Shown: in pieces, positions 34,207-43,085 of the stretch
Position numbering within the stretch: the first letter of the stretch is position 1
How the letters are laid out: every line of letters starts with the position of its first letter
Source: Opitutia bacterium
GTDB lineage: Bacteria > Verrucomicrobiota > Verrucomicrobiia > Opitutales > Opitutaceae
Length of the DNA: 48,514 nucleotides
NCBI GenBank assembly: GCA_947474365.1
Contig: CANJIU010000076.1
Span: 1-48,514, forward strand
Reading direction: 5' to 3'
Program-made: the position numbers and the translations under genes
The notes under the pieces: model-generated
Database searches by the model: none
The model's input: the letters and a program-made list of their open reading frames with translations, nothing else
Told to the model about the DNA's origin: nothing

Positions 34207-35172
34207 CTACCGAGCCGCGGGGTTCCATCCATCCGCGCCGCCGAGCACTTGCTGCGGGGTGAGCTTGGCGGCGTCGGCCGCCGTGAGCGGTTTGGCCCAC
34301 GGCGCACGCTGCGCCCCACCGGCGCCGGCTCCCTTGCTGCCGAATTCGGCGTAAAACGTCGTTTTTTCCGCGTCCTTCTTGCCCCAATTGTTCCACCCCA
34401 CGGGAGGAATGACCTCGCTCATTTCCGTGCGGACGAAAACCGTTCGGGCGTAGTCCCGCCACGGACGGCCCAGATAGGATTTTACGCCCGGCGCCCCCGT
34501 GAGCCGGCAATCGGCAAAGACAAAACCGTGCGGCGCACCCTGCGGGGTCGACGCCGCGGTGATGTAGCCGTCTTTCAGGCAATGGATGTGACAGCGCGCA
34601 AAATACGAGGTCGCCGCGCCAAAGATGAAATCGACATGCCCCTCGATGTAGCAGTCCTCGAAATAATGCCGGCCGCGATTCACGAGAATCGTGTCCTGCC
34701 AGCCCAGAAACCGGCATTTCCGAAAAGTCAGCCGATCCCCGTCAGCGCGGAGCGCCAGTGCCTGCGCCACCGGCCCCGCGGAATTGGCCAGGGTGATGTT
34801 CTCCCAAATCATGCCGTCGCCGTCGATCTCCACGGTCGGCGTGCGAAACGTGCCAATCGGCTTGCCGTCAGGCCCCGGGAGATTGGCGTGCAGGTCGTAC
34901 GTCACGATCGTCGTCGCAGCGTCCTCCCCCTGCACGAGAATGTTGCCGCGTTCGCGCTGCACGTAGATCCGTTCGCGATAGGTGCCGCGTTTGACGAAAA
35001 TGATCCAGTAGCCGTCCTCGCGCCCGGTCCGCATCGGGGCCGCACTGATCGCCTCCTGCAACGAGGTGTATTTTCCGGAGCCATCGGCCGCCACGACCAC
35101 ATCCGGACCCGCTGCCGCCATGGACCCAGCCGCGAACACCACGAGAAGCGCCGCCATGCGGATTAATTTCAT
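34207..35172 (-). CDS. Pectin methylesterase (CE8)
   Basis: 321 residues from ATG 35172, with signal peptide (MKLIRMAALLVVFAAGSMAA); 74 open codons above it overlap the divergent sulfatase start and are ignored. The right-handed beta-helix family signatures are intact: GSGKYTSLQEAI, KRGTYRERI, AQALALRADGDRL (Gln138), GWQDTI (Gln159 and catalytic Asp160), HVDFIFGAA (catalytic Asp181) and LGRPW (Arg236, Trp238). It removes methyl esters from homogalacturonan in the periplasm or outside, which exposes pectate to lyases. No pectate lyase gene is visible nearby. Divergent from the sulfatase at 35306 over 133 bp, so the two may share control. Confidence 0.95.
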   Translation of the reverse strand: MKLIRMAALLVVFAAGSMAAAGPDVVVAADGSGKYTSLQEAISAAPMRTGREDGYWIIFVKRGTYRERIYVQRERGNILVQGEDAATTIVTYDLHANLPGPDGKPIGTFRTPTVEIDGDGMIWENITLANSAGPVAQALALRADGDRLTFRKCRFLGWQDTILVNRGRHYFEDCYIEGHVDFIFGAATSYFARCHIHCLKDGYITAASTPQGAPHGFVFADCRLTGAPGVKSYLGRPWRDYARTVFVRTEMSEVIPPVGWNNWGKKDAEKTTFYAEFGSKGAGAGGAQRAPWAKPLTAADAAKLTPQQVLGGADGWNPAAR

Positions 35173-35305
35173 CAGTCGACCCTCGGAGAATCCGACTGGT
35201 ACTTCAAGATAACAGCCGGACGGCAGGCACGATCGCCGCAATCGCCGTGACTCCACCCGGCGGTTGCGATTCAACGTTTGGGCACCCAAAGGCTCTTCTT
35301 CCCCG

Positions 35306-37033
35306 ATGAAACTCCTCCTCCGTCCGATCGTCGCCAGTTTGCTGCTGTTCGTCTGCCAGCTCCACGCGGCCGGCAAACCCAACGTCATCGTCATCCTCGC
35401 GGACGATGTCGGTTATTCCGACATCGGCTGCTACGGCGGCGAAATCAATACCCCGAACCTCGATGCGCTTGCCGCGGGCGGCCTGCGCTTCACGCAATTC
35501 TACAACACCGCCCGCTGCTGTCCCACGCGCGCCGCGCTGCTCACAGGGCTCTATCCCCATCAGGCGGGCATCGGTCACATGATGGACGACAACGGCTCGG
35601 ACGGCTATCGCGGCAATCTCAGCCGGCGGGCCGCGACCCTCGCCGAAGCAGTCAAGCCCGCCGGCTACCGCGCGTATGCGGTCGGAAAGTGGCACGTGAC
35701 GCCCGGCGTCAACGCCGCCCAGCTCACCCACCGGGAAAACTGGCCGCTGCAACGCGGGTTCGATCGCTACTACGGCACCATTCATGGCGCAGGCAGTTTC
35801 TGGGATCCGAGTTCGCTCGTGCGCGACAACACGATTCTCACCGCCGTCAACGATCCCGAGTATCGGCCGGCGGAATACTATTACACCGACGCCATCAGCG
35901 ATCACGCCGCCAAGTTCGTCCGCGAGCACGCACGCGATCACAAACAGGAGCCCTTCCTCCTCTACGTCGCGTACACCGCGGCGCACTGGCCGATGCACGC
36001 GCGCGAACGCGACATCGCCAAGTACAAGGGAAAGTACGACGCCGGCTATGCCGCCATCCGCGCGGCCCGTTGGGAAAAGCAGAAACGCCTCGGCGTCGTG
36101 GACGCGAAATGGGGCGTCTCCCCGATTGCCGGCGACTGGGCGGCGGTGCAGAACAAGGAGTTCGAGGCGCGCTGCATGGAAGTCTATGCCGCGATGCTCG
36201 AGGTGATGGACGAGGGCATCGGCCGCATCGTGGCGGAACTCAAGGCCGCGGGCCAGTTCGACAACACGCTCATCTGCTTCCTGCAGGACAACGGCGGCAA
36301 CGCCGAGGCCAACGGCCGCGCCGGACCCTTCGTCGCTCGCGCCGCGCAGCCCTCCCTCCCCCCGATGGGAAAAGACGCCCAGCAATTCGGCAGCAAGCCT
36401 GACCAGACCCGCGACGGCTGGCCCGTGCGCCAGGGCTACGGGGTCATGCCCGGCCCGGCCGACACCTACATCGCCTACGGCGGCAACTGGGGCAATGTCA
36501 GCAACACGCCGTTCCGCGAATACAAGCACTGGGTGCACGAGGGCGGCATCTCGACTCCGCTGATCGCTCATTGGCCGGCCGGCACCGCCGCCGCGCGCCG
36601 CGGCCAGCTTGAGCACCAACCCGGTCATCTCATCGACATCATGGCGACCTGCGTGGATTTGGCGGGAGCGACGTATCCGAGCACCTTGCACGGCGAGCGA
36701 ATCATTCCCCGCGAGGGCGTGAGCCTCCGACCGGCGTTTGCAGGCAAGTCACTCCAGCGCGCCCAGCCAATCTTCTGGGAACACGAAGGCAACCGGGCGA
36801 TGCGGGACGGCCCCTGGAAGCTCGTTTCGAAGCACCCCGGCGGCTGGGAACTCTACAACATCGATCTGGACCGGGCCGAGTTGAAGGACGTCGCGTCGCA
36901 AAATCCTGACCGCGTGAAGACGATGACCGCGCAATGGGAAGCGTGGGCGGCCCGCGTCGGCGTACGGCCTTGGCCATTGAAGGCGGAAACCGCAGATCAG
37001 GCAGCCCCGGCTGGGAAGAAAAAGAAGAGATAG
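35306..37033 (+). CDS. Secreted arylsulfatase-like sulfatase
   Basis: 575 residues from ATG 35306 with signal peptide (MKLLLRPIVASLLLFVCQLHAA). Type I sulfatase landmarks: NVIVILADDVGYSDIGCYG, formylglycine signature CCPTRAALLTGLYPHQAG (Cys71), RAYAVGKWH, LYVAYTAAHWPMHA, FLQDNGGNAEANG, EYKHWVHEGGISTPLIAHWP. It is the arylsulfatase-A-like branch with a long middle insertion (about 280-360). C-terminal tail APAGKKKKR is Lys-rich. It is divergent from the pectinesterase, suggesting joint action on a pectic or sulfated plant or algal glycan. It is the last gene before the CRISPR-Cas locus; a strong stem-loop at 37094 follows 60 bp downstream. Confidence 0.94.
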   Translation: MKLLLRPIVASLLLFVCQLHAAGKPNVIVILADDVGYSDIGCYGGEINTPNLDALAAGGLRFTQFYNTARCCPTRAALLTGLYPHQAGIGHMMDDNGSDGYRGNLSRRAATLAEAVKPAGYRAYAVGKWHVTPGVNAAQLTHRENWPLQRGFDRYYGTIHGAGSFWDPSSLVRDNTILTAVNDPEYRPAEYYYTDAISDHAAKFVREHARDHKQEPFLLYVAYTAAHWPMHARERDIAKYKGKYDAGYAAIRAARWEKQKRLGVVDAKWGVSPIAGDWAAVQNKEFEARCMEVYAAMLEVMDEGIGRIVAELKAAGQFDNTLICFLQDNGGNAEANGRAGPFVARAAQPSLPPMGKDAQQFGSKPDQTRDGWPVRQGYGVMPGPADTYIAYGGNWGNVSNTPFREYKHWVHEGGISTPLIAHWPAGTAAARRGQLEHQPGHLIDIMATCVDLAGATYPSTLHGERIIPREGVSLRPAFAGKSLQRAQPIFWEHEGNRAMRDGPWKLVSKHPGGWELYNIDLDRAELKDVASQNPDRVKTMTAQWEAWAARVGVRPWPLKAETADQAAPAGKKKKR

Positions 37034-37312
37034 CAGTAGCGAGCGGGCCGGGCCACGAATCCGGCGGCCAACTCACGAATGGCACACGCGTATCGCCCAG
37101 GCGGATCGTCCGCCCGGGCGACGGAGGTAAATTGCCTGATGCCGTCGCAACAAAGCTCGCCCAGCGCGGGAGAACGAGCCAAACTCATTTCCGCGCGCCC
37201 TCCCCCACACCGCGCTGCCTCGAAACGATTGCGGGTCGTCTTTGCCTGGTGACCCAACGGTTGTCCCACCCCACCCTTTACAATCATGCGCGAACCCCAC
37301 CTCCCCTCGCGC
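37034..37312. other. Intergenic region between sulfatase and cas operon
   Basis: About 280 bp with no gene. It holds the stem-loop at 37094-37120. A TACAAT hexamer at 37279-37284 could be the -10 of a cas promoter, which would fit translation from the ATG at 37313 rather than the one at 37286, but no good -35 is present, so this is weak. Confidence 0.4.
37094..37120. terminator. Stem-loop downstream of sulfatase
   Basis: CGCCCAGGCGGA (37094-37105), TCG loop, TCCGCCCGGGCG (37109-37120): 12-bp arms with one mismatch, 60 bp after the sulfatase stop. No T-run follows, so it is either an imperfect terminator or an operator ahead of cas3. Confidence 0.4.
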
Positions 37313-39622
37313 ATGATTTATTACGCTCACACCGCCACCAAGCCCGACGGATCTTCCGATCCCAATTGCGCCGCATGGCAGCGACTGGACGAGCACCTTC
37401 AAAACGTGGCGGAGGCGGCAGCGGGTTTCGCCGCCTCATTCGGCGCGGCCGACTGGGCTCGGTTGGCCGGACTTTGGCACGACCTCGGCAAATACTCCGC
37501 CGAGTTTCAGTCCTACCTCCGCGCCGCCGGCGGAGCCGAAGCTCATCTTGAAGAGTGCCCCGAAGTTTCAGGAAAAATCGATCATTCGACCGCGGGCGCC
37601 CAACACGCCGCGCGCGAACTGAAACACTTCGGTCCGCTTCTCGCCTACCTCGTCGCCGGCCACCACGCCGGCCTCCCCAACGGCCAAGACGCCACCACCG
37701 CCTGCCTCGAAGAAAGACTGCGCAAAATAATTCCCGCTTACACGACCGCACCGACCGCCCTGCTCGCGCTCGCCTCGGCTTCCTCGCGTCCTCCCGGCCA
37801 TGCTCTCACCTCAGGCTACGCCCTTGGTTTCTTTCTTCGCCTGAGTTTCTCCGCTCTCGTCGACGCCGATTGGCTAGACACCGAAGGCTTTATGTCGCCC
37901 GGCAAATCGATTGCCCGTGCGGGTCAGCCCCAGCCGCCGCTCAACGCGCTCCGCGATTGCCTGGATTCCCATCTTGCCTGTTTCGGTGCGCCCGCGACAC
38001 CTGTGCAAAACGCCCGTGCCGAAGTGCTCGCCGCCTGCCGCGCCGCTGCCAACCAATCGCCCGGCCTCTTCTCGCTCACGGTCCCCACCGGTGGCGGCAA
38101 AACCCTTTCATCACTCGCCTTCGCACTCGATCACGCGCTCCGCCACGGTTTCGAACGCATTATCTACGTCCTGCCGTTCACGAGCATCATCGAGCAAAAC
38201 GCCGCCGTATTCCGCGCGGTCTTCGCCCCGCTCGGTGACGACATCGTCGTCGAACATCACTCGAATCTCGACCCTGACGCCGCGCATCTCACCGCCGCCT
38301 CCCGCCTCGCCACCGAGAACTGGGACGCCCGCCTCATCGTTACGACCAACGTCCAGTTCTTCGAGTCACTCCACGCCGCCCGGCCCTCCGCCTGCCGCAA
38401 ACTCCACCGCCTCGCGCGCAGCGTTATCATCCTCGACGAAGCGCAGACGCTTCCGCTCACGTTGCTCCAGCCGTGCCTCTGCACCCTGCAAGAACTCGCG
38501 AGCCGCGACCCGCGCGGAAACTCGAACTACTCCGCCTCCATCGTTCTCTGCACCGCCACCCAGCCCGCCGTCGAACAACGTCCCGATTTCAAATCCGGTC
38601 TCCGCGACGTGCGCGAAATCACCACCGACCGCACTCAACTTTTCTCCATGCTCCGGCGCGTGCGTGTCACCGACCTCGGGCGCGTCCCGCTCCCCGACGC
38701 CGAACTCGCCGCCCGGCTTGCGACACACCCGCAGGCCCTCTGCATCGTCAACACCCGCCGCCACGCTGCCGAACTCTTCGCGCGTCTCCCCGCCGACGGC
38801 ACGCGCCGGCACCTCAGCGCGCTCATGTGCCCCGCCCATCGCAGCGCCGTCCTCGGCGATCCGCACCACCCCGCGCCGGGCACGATCCGCCATGCATTGA
38901 AGAACAATCTCCCGTGCCGCGTCGTCACCACCCAACTTATCGAGGCCGGTGTCGATGTGGATTTCCCCGTCGTCTATCGCGCTCTCGCCGGCCTCGATTC
39001 CATTGCCCAGGCCGCGGGTCGCTGTAATCGCGAGGGCCGCCTCGCTGGCCTCGGCGACACCTTTGTTTTCACTCCCGAGCAACCGATTCCCAAAGGCTTT
39101 CTCCGTAAGTCCGCCGACTCCGCCGCGGAGATTCTTCCCCTCCACACCGCCGACCCGCTCTGCCCCGCCGCCATCGAAGCCTTCTTCCGCCTCCACTACT
39201 GGAAAAACGAGGACCAGACCGACGCGAAACGGATTCTCGAATGTTTCCCCGCAGGCTCAGCGAAGACTTGGCAACCAGCTGACCTCTTCGGCTTTCGCTT
39301 CAAAGACTGCGCCGAGCGTTTCCGCTTCATCGACTCCAACTATCAAGCCGTGCTCGTCCCCTATCGCGACCAAGGCCGCGATCTCATCGACGAACTCCGC
39401 GCCACCTTCGATCCGGCGGAACAGCTCAAACTCGCCCGCCGCCTCCAACGCTACATCGTGCAAATCCCGGAGCCTGTCACCCGCCAGCACCTCGGTCGCG
39501 GGCTCAGCTTCCTGCACGAGCGTTACCTCATCCTCGACGACGCCAACGCCTACTCTGAGGACCTCGGCCTCCAACTCGTCACCGACCGTATCTACGACCC
39601 CGAGCAGCTCATCGTTTCCTAA
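37313..39622 (+). CDS. cas3: CRISPR-associated helicase/nuclease Cas3 (type I-C)
   Basis: 769 residues from ATG 37313 (MIYYAHTATKPDG, typical I-C start); an ATG at 37286 would add nine residues. N-terminal HD nuclease: LWHDLGKYSAEF (His56, Asp57), AGHHAGLPN (His117, His118) and ALVDADWLDTE. The helicase part has Walker A PTGGGKT (258-264), DEAQ box (375-378), TATQPA, TTQLIEAGVDVDFPVVYR and QAAGRCNREG (566-575). It is recruited by Cascade after target recognition, unwinds and degrades the non-target DNA. All expected motifs are intact, so it is probably active. First gene of the cas operon; cas5c starts 15 bp after its stop. Confidence 0.98.
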   Translation: MIYYAHTATKPDGSSDPNCAAWQRLDEHLQNVAEAAAGFAASFGAADWARLAGLWHDLGKYSAEFQSYLRAAGGAEAHLEECPEVSGKIDHSTAGAQHAARELKHFGPLLAYLVAGHHAGLPNGQDATTACLEERLRKIIPAYTTAPTALLALASASSRPPGHALTSGYALGFFLRLSFSALVDADWLDTEGFMSPGKSIARAGQPQPPLNALRDCLDSHLACFGAPATPVQNARAEVLAACRAAANQSPGLFSLTVPTGGGKTLSSLAFALDHALRHGFERIIYVLPFTSIIEQNAAVFRAVFAPLGDDIVVEHHSNLDPDAAHLTAASRLATENWDARLIVTTNVQFFESLHAARPSACRKLHRLARSVIILDEAQTLPLTLLQPCLCTLQELASRDPRGNSNYSASIVLCTATQPAVEQRPDFKSGLRDVREITTDRTQLFSMLRRVRVTDLGRVPLPDAELAARLATHPQALCIVNTRRHAAELFARLPADGTRRHLSALMCPAHRSAVLGDPHHPAPGTIRHALKNNLPCRVVTTQLIEAGVDVDFPVVYRALAGLDSIAQAAGRCNREGRLAGLGDTFVFTPEQPIPKGFLRKSADSAAEILPLHTADPLCPAAIEAFFRLHYWKNEDQTDAKRILECFPAGSAKTWQPADLFGFRFKDCAERFRFIDSNYQAVLVPYRDQGRDLIDELRATFDPAEQLKLARRLQRYIVQIPEPVTRQHLGRGLSFLHERYLILDDANAYSEDLGLQLVTDRIYDPEQLIVS

Positions 39623-39637
39623 ACACACTCCACCTCC

Positions 39638-40354
39638 ATGTCCTACGGCATCTGCCTCCACGTCACCGGCGACTACGCCTGCTTCACCCGCCCCGAGATG
39701 AAGGCCGAGCGCGTCTCCTACGACGTCATCACGCCTTCCGCCGCTCGCGGACTGCTCGAAGCCATCTATTGGAAACCGCAAATCCGCTGGGTCATCGACC
39801 GCCTCCACATCCTTGCGCCGATTCAGTTCACCTCCGTCCGCCGCAACGAGGTTGCCTCCAAAATTCCCCTCGCCTCCGCCCGCACCGCGATGAAGGCCGG
39901 CCAGGGCAACCTCGGCGTCCACATCGAGGAAGATCGTCAGCAACGTGCCGCCCTCATCCTTCGCGACGTGTCCTACGTGATCGAAGCCCACTTCGACATC
40001 CTTGACCGCCGCTTCGACCGCGGCGGCCCCGAACTTCCCGCCAAAGACTGCGCCGGCAAACACCTCGACATGTTCACCCGCCGCGCCCGCGCCGGCCAAT
40101 GTTTCCAACAACCCTACTTCGGCACCCGCGAATTTCCCGCCCGTTTCACGCTCCTCGAATCCACCGACCCGATCCCCGCGAGCACGCTCCCGCCCGCCGA
40201 CCAAAACCGCGATTTTGGCTACATGCTCCATGATCTCGCCTTCGACCAGGACCCGAAAACCAAGGCCGTCCGCTCCACCACCCCGCGCTTCTTCCGCGCC
40301 GAGATGAAAGCCGGCATCATCACCGTCCCTCCCTTCCACCAAGCCCTCGCTTGA
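39638..40354 (+). CDS. cas5c: Cas5c (Cas5d), crRNA-processing Cascade subunit
   Basis: 238 residues. Opens MSYGICLHVTGDYACFTRPEMKAERVSYDVITPSAARGLLEAIYWKPQIRW in pieces typical of the Cas5d family. In type I-C this protein replaces Cas6: it cuts pre-crRNA at the base of the repeat stem and stays bound to the 5' handle. Probable catalytic residues by analogy with characterised Cas5c: Tyr44 (IYWKP), Lys141 and His142 (AGKHLDMFTRR). The repeats in this array have a 9-bp stem and an 11-nt 3' part (CGGATTGAAAC), which matches the known Cas5c cleavage product. 15 bp after cas3, 13 bp before cas8c. Confidence 0.97.
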   Translation: MSYGICLHVTGDYACFTRPEMKAERVSYDVITPSAARGLLEAIYWKPQIRWVIDRLHILAPIQFTSVRRNEVASKIPLASARTAMKAGQGNLGVHIEEDRQQRAALILRDVSYVIEAHFDILDRRFDRGGPELPAKDCAGKHLDMFTRRARAGQCFQQPYFGTREFPARFTLLESTDPIPASTLPPADQNRDFGYMLHDLAFDQDPKTKAVRSTTPRFFRAEMKAGIITVPPFHQALA

Positions 40355-40367
40355 GACCGCGCCCGCC

Positions 40368-42158
40368 ATGATCGCCCCCGAATCCTCTCCTCTGCGCGCG
40401 CTCGATCTCCTCTACGACCGCCTCGCCACCGACGCCCGCTACGACCTCGCCCGCCCTGGTTACAGCGCGCAAAAAGTCAGCTTCTGCATTCTCCTCAACC
40501 CCGACGGCTCCCTCTCGGCGATTCAGGACGAACGCGACACCTCTGGAAAAAAGCCCCTCGCCCGTCTCCTCACCCTTCCCGGTCAAGCCAAACCGTCCGG
40601 CCAAGGTCTCAACCCGTGCTTTCTCTGGGACAACAGCGCCTATCTCCTCGGTTACAAAACCGCCGACGAGAAACCTGAGCGCACCGCCAAAGCCCTCGCC
40701 GCGTTCCGCGATCGCCACGTCGCACTCGAAAGCACGCTCGCCGATCCCGGCTTCGCCGCCGTGTGCGCCTTCCTCCGCGCCTGGACTCCCGCGTGCGCCC
40801 TCGAACACAAAACCCAACTCGACGACTTCGCCGCCACCGGTTTCGGCGTCTTCCGCCTCGTCGGCGAGCACGCCTACGTCCACGACCGCCCCGCCATCGC
40901 CGCCTACTGGGCCAAGACGTCTCTCGCCGCCGATCCCAACACCACGCGTGGCCAATGTCTCATCACCGGCGACGCCGATCAACCGCTCGCCCAACTCGTC
41001 GAACCCGCAATCAAGGGCGTCTCTGGCGCACAATCGAGCGGCGCCAAAATCATCTCTTTCAACTGCGACTCATTCATTTCCTACGGTAAAGACCAGGCGC
41101 TCAACTCACCCATTTCCCAGTCCTCTGCCTTTCGCCACGCCACCGCGCTCAACGCCCTGCTCGCCGGCCCGCAATCTCGCCTGCACCGCGTGCAAATCGG
41201 CGACGCCACGACGGTGTTTTGGACCGGTGCGCCCACCATCACCGAAGGCTTCCTCGCCGCCTTCCTCGACGGTCATACGCCCGAGAGCGAGTCACTCGTC
41301 CAAGACGAAGCCCTCCGCGCCCGCCTCGGCACTTTCTTTGAAGTGCTCCGCTCCGGCGGCGGTCGAACACTCGACCGCCTCACCGACGACGCCACCACAC
41401 CCTTCTACGTCCTCGGTCTCTCACCGAATGCCGCGCGCCTCTCTGTGCGTTTCTGGCACGCCGGCACGCTCGGCTCGCTCGTCGAACATCTGCGTGACCA
41501 CTACGATGCTCTCCGCATCGTTCGACCTCCCGGCCCGCAGAACCCTGAGTTCCCCGCCGCGTGGCAACTCCTCCGCCAGACCGGCCGCGAGTCGAAAGAC
41601 ATTTCTCCGCTGCTCGCCGGCCCGTTTCTCCGCGCGGTCCTCACCGGCGCGCCTTACCCGCCCACCCTTGCCAGCGCCGTCATCGCCCGCATCCGCGCCG
41701 ACCGCGATCTAAGCTACCTCCGCGCCGCCATCCTCAAAGCGTTTCTCAACCGCAACCATGACCAAAAAATTCCCATGAGCCTCGATCTCGCCCGCCCCGA
41801 ACCTGCCTACCGCCTCGGCCGTCTTTTCGCCGCCCTCGAAAAAACCCAGGAAGACGCCCTCCCCGGTATCAACGCTACCGTCCGCGACCGCTTCTACAGC
41901 GCCGCCTCTGCCACACCGTCCACCGTCTTTCCGCGCCTCCTCCGCACCTACCAGCATCACCTTACGAAAGCCGCCGGCGAACGCGGCGTCGGCCTGAAAG
42001 TAAACCGCGAGCGTCTCGTGCAGGAAATCTGTTCCGGCCTCGCCGATATGCCCGCCCATCTCGGACTCGAAGGTCAGAGCCTATTCGCCCTCGGCTACTA
42101 CCACCAACGCCAGGCCTTTTTCACCAAAGCCGACACCGAAGTCCAACCCGCCGCCTAA
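40368..42158 (+). CDS. cas8c: Cas8c (Csd1), large Cascade subunit
   Basis: 596 residues, Csd1 family. Recognisable phrases: GYSAQKVSFCILLNPDGSL, NPCFLWDNSAYLLGYK, HDRPAIAAYWAKT-like YVHDRPAIAAYW, GAKIISFNCDSFISYGKDQALNSPIS, DATTVFWTG, FYVLGLSPNAARLSVRFWH and AYRLGRLFAALEKTQ. The large subunit recognises the PAM and triggers Cas3 recruitment. Its C-terminal ~127 residues resemble the small subunit Cas11, which in type I-C is also made separately from an internal start (see next feature). No disruption seen. 13 bp after cas5c and 57 bp before cas7c, the widest gap in the operon. Confidence 0.97.
   Translation: MIAPESSPLRALDLLYDRLATDARYDLARPGYSAQKVSFCILLNPDGSLSAIQDERDTSGKKPLARLLTLPGQAKPSGQGLNPCFLWDNSAYLLGYKTADEKPERTAKALAAFRDRHVALESTLADPGFAAVCAFLRAWTPACALEHKTQLDDFAATGFGVFRLVGEHAYVHDRPAIAAYWAKTSLAADPNTTRGQCLITGDADQPLAQLVEPAIKGVSGAQSSGAKIISFNCDSFISYGKDQALNSPISQSSAFRHATALNALLAGPQSRLHRVQIGDATTVFWTGAPTITEGFLAAFLDGHTPESESLVQDEALRARLGTFFEVLRSGGGRTLDRLTDDATTPFYVLGLSPNAARLSVRFWHAGTLGSLVEHLRDHYDALRIVRPPGPQNPEFPAAWQLLRQTGRESKDISPLLAGPFLRAVLTGAPYPPTLASAVIARIRADRDLSYLRAAILKAFLNRNHDQKIPMSLDLARPEPAYRLGRLFAALEKTQEDALPGINATVRDRFYSAASATPSTVFPRLLRTYQHHLTKAAGERGVGLKVNRERLVQEICSGLADMPAHLGLEGQSLFALGYYHQRQAFFTKADTEVQPAA
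41775..42158 (+). CDS. cas11c: Predicted Cas11c small subunit from an internal start in cas8c
   Basis: In-frame ATG at Met470 of Cas8c gives a 127-residue protein starting MSLDLARPEPAYRLGRLFAALEKTQ and ending at the cas8c stop. Type I-C Cascade is known to need an independently translated small subunit from the 3' end of cas8c; size and position fit. No strong Shine-Dalgarno sequence precedes it (AAAAAATTCCC), but the other cas genes here also often lack one. The same DNA encodes the Cas8c C-terminus. Inferred, not demonstrated for this locus. Confidence 0.6.
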   Translation: MSLDLARPEPAYRLGRLFAALEKTQEDALPGINATVRDRFYSAASATPSTVFPRLLRTYQHHLTKAAGERGVGLKVNRERLVQEICSGLADMPAHLGLEGQSLFALGYYHQRQAFFTKADTEVQPAA

Positions 42159-42215
42159 ACCTTTCCTCGCTCCGTCAATCACCTCCCGACCCTCAATCCT
42201 CAACTCCGTCCTCCC

Positions 42216-43070
42216 ATGAACCATCGCTACGACTTCGCCCTCCTCTTCGACATCACCGACGGCAATCCCAACGGCGACCCCGATGCCGGCAACCTCCCTC
42301 GCGTCGATCCCGAGACCGGCCACGGCATTGTCACCGACGTCTGCCTGAAGCGCAAAATCCGCAATTTCGTCCAGCTCACCCAAAATGAGCAACCCGGCCG
42401 CCAAATCTACGTCCGCGAAAAAGCCGTGCTCAACCAACAACACCAGCTCGCTTACACAGCCAAGAGCCTTGATCCGAAGAAAGCCAAAGCCCCCGATGTC
42501 GAATCCGTCCGCGCCTGGATGTGCGAAAATTTCTACGACATCCGCACCTTCGGCGCCGTCATGTCCACCGAGGTCAACTGTGGCCAGGTGCGCGGCCCGG
42601 TACAGTTGACGTTTTCGCGCAGCATCACGCCCGTGGTTTCACTCGAACACGCCGTCACCCGCTGTGCTGTCACCACCGACCGCGAAGCCGCCGCCCAGGA
42701 TGGCGACAACCGCACGATGGGCCGCAAGTTCACCATCCCCTACGGCCTCTACCTCGCCCACGGCTTCATCAATCCCTTCCTCGCCAAACAAACCGGATGG
42801 ACCGACGACGATCTCGCGCTCTTCAAGACCGCTCTCGGCCAGATGTTCGAGTTGGACCGCTCCGCCGCGCGCGGCCTCATGGGCGCCAAACGCTGCATCG
42901 CCTTCAAACACGCGACCGCCCTCGGCAACGCCCCCGCGCACAAACTCTTCGACTTCGTCAAAGTCACCAAGAAAGCCGGCGTCGATGTCCCGCGCCAGTT
43001 CTCCGACTACGACGTCTCCCTCGATCTCACCGCCCTCCCCGCCGGCATCACGGTCGAAGAATGGATCTGA
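42216..43070 (+). CDS. cas7c: Cas7c (Csd2), Cascade backbone subunit
   Basis: 284 residues. Typical Csd2 opening MNHRYDFALLFDITDGNPNGDPDAGNLPR, then HGIVTDVCLKRKIRNFV, FYDIRTFGAVMS, VRGPVQLTFSRSITPV, RTMGRKFTIPYGLYLAHGFINP and MGAKRCIAFKH. Seven copies coat the crRNA spacer in I-C Cascade. Length is normal for the family and no frame break is present. Its stop is followed after 15 bp by the ORF6N-domain gene, where in most type I-C loci cas4 would come next. Confidence 0.97.
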   Translation: MNHRYDFALLFDITDGNPNGDPDAGNLPRVDPETGHGIVTDVCLKRKIRNFVQLTQNEQPGRQIYVREKAVLNQQHQLAYTAKSLDPKKAKAPDVESVRAWMCENFYDIRTFGAVMSTEVNCGQVRGPVQLTFSRSITPVVSLEHAVTRCAVTTDREAAAQDGDNRTMGRKFTIPYGLYLAHGFINPFLAKQTGWTDDDLALFKTALGQMFELDRSAARGLMGAKRCIAFKHATALGNAPAHKLFDFVKVTKKAGVDVPRQFSDYDVSLDLTALPAGITVEEWI

Positions 43071-43085
43071 GTTCCACCCCGTCCC

